A stretch of DNA of 64,000 nt from Phalacrocorax aristotelis. Lineage: Eukaryota > Chordata > Aves > Suliformes > Phalacrocoracidae. Position numbers and translations under genes: made by a program. The stretch spans positions 41,524,512 through 41,588,511 of the forward strand of contig NC_134281.1 of assembly GCF_949628215.1 (NCBI RefSeq), written 5' to 3'. The notes below the pieces were generated by a model. That model saw only the letters and a program-made list of their open reading frames with translations, was not told where the DNA came from and ran no database searches. Each line of letters begins with the position of its first letter. Position 1 is the stretch's first letter. This document shows positions 63,269 through 64,000 of this stretch, piece after piece.

Positions 63269-64000
63269 AGAAATATGCAACGCACAAGTATACACTGACA
63301 CGTGCTGGAAAATAGTTAACTAGCAAACTGTTCCCTTTGATCTTCCTCAAATTGTTCAATTAATTAAATTTTAGTTTGCATTCATAAATTCAATGGAAAA
63401 AAGAAAGGGCTAAATTAGCTGATGGTGGCTTTTTATACCAAGAGCCAGCAGGACCTGACTTATCTGCCAGAAAAGCCCCCCGCCCAGACTCCTGCCTGTT
63501 GTGGAGGTGCCCTTGACATCATCCACTTTATGGAAACTATTCCAGTAGTCCGAGAGCCAGAGACGGTGCAGCCGCCCAGCTCCTGGGCATGCATCCGGAC
63601 TGCAGGACAGAGGCATTGGCACTCTCCCCACAGCTCACCGAGCTGTTTGTAGCTGGCCCTGTATCTGTAGCACCTTCCGGCAAAACGAAAGATAAAATTA
63701 TGATTTATTTATAAAGCAGGAGTGTGGGTTGGTTTATTTTTTAAAACATAAGAAGCTTCTTCCAGCTATGTCAGAGACACAGAGCACATTAATGGAATGT
63801 AACTCCATGGCCTCACAGATAAGGGTTTTAAAGCTGGTCTTTGCCAAACACAAGAGTTAAAGGAAGGACGTTCAGGTCAGCCAGTGCTTTACACTGCAGC
63901 AATACCCTGGGTTCTTAATTTCCTTATCAACTACAGTGGTGTGTTTCTGCTGGAGTTTCTTTCATTCGCTTCAGACTGATTTGCAAATCAGACATTTGGC

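Larger units (their letters stand above)
40709..64000 (-). other. ROR1: Upstream ROR1 intron (partial), no certain gene
   Basis: More than 23 kb upstream of the exon at 40708 contains no Ig-domain or linker exon of ROR1, so it is read as part of the large intron before that exon. It carries small AT-rich repeats (42951-42989 and 63236-63268) and many short chance frames. The one place with exon-like structure is a minus-strand acceptor plus open frame at 62913-62718, described separately. The longest chance frame, about 59423-59956 on the minus strand, resembles nothing I know. Confidence 0.75.

Noticed and set aside
40709-64000. Search for the ROR1 Ig-domain and linker exons
   Set aside because: No segment resembling the expected Ig-domain or GPPPTASPGYS-type linker was seen, so these exons are taken to lie outside the window.

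Overview
The window is vertebrate nuclear DNA and most likely avian. Coding exons are short and separated by introns with consensus GT/AG borders. The repeat load is low, and the only recognisable transposons are degraded CR1-type LINE fragments, which are typical of birds and other sauropsids. Apart from the last ROR1 exon and its neighbours, nearly every long open frame in the window looks like chance.

Two genes can be read, both on the minus strand, so transcription runs from high to low coordinates. (1) ROR1, the WNT5A co-receptor and receptor tyrosine pseudokinase, contributes its last five coding exons: 40708-40581 (start of the Frizzled cysteine-rich domain), 39360-39043 (rest of the Frizzled domain), 38130-37885 (kringle), 33485-33274 (transmembrane and juxtamembrane) and 28655-27231 (kinase domain, Ser/Thr/Pro-rich tail and stop). 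Splice phases agree at every junction and together they give about 775 residues. The signal peptide, Ig-domain and linker exons are not in the window, so 40709-64000 is read as the upstream ROR1 intron. (2) Downstream in the same orientation is a diverged orthologue of UBE2U, an E2-like ubiquitin-conjugating enzyme with a long C-terminal extension. It was recovered as eight small phase-compatible exons: 16750-16665, 15601-15475, 14263-14182, 11224-11136, 9458-9384, 5114-5057, 4060-4029 (tentative) and 2995-2814. The ROR1-UBE2U order and orientation match what I know of human 1p31.3. The exons for the N-terminal half of the UBC fold were not found. The visible core is four residues shorter than the human protein just after the active-site cysteine.

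Other content: two CR1 remnants in the last ROR1 intron with an unexplained CpG-containing block between them; several microsatellites and short tandem duplications; a GC- and pyrimidine-rich island near 19.6-20.1 kb; a possible unannotated plus-strand exon pair (24783-24876 and 25208 onward) with a weak HR1-like motif, convergent with ROR1; and a possible orphan minus-strand terminal exon (62913-62718) inside the large ROR1 intron. No rRNA, tRNA, CRISPR array or intact mobile element was recognised. Comparisons with human proteins are from memory, not from an alignment.
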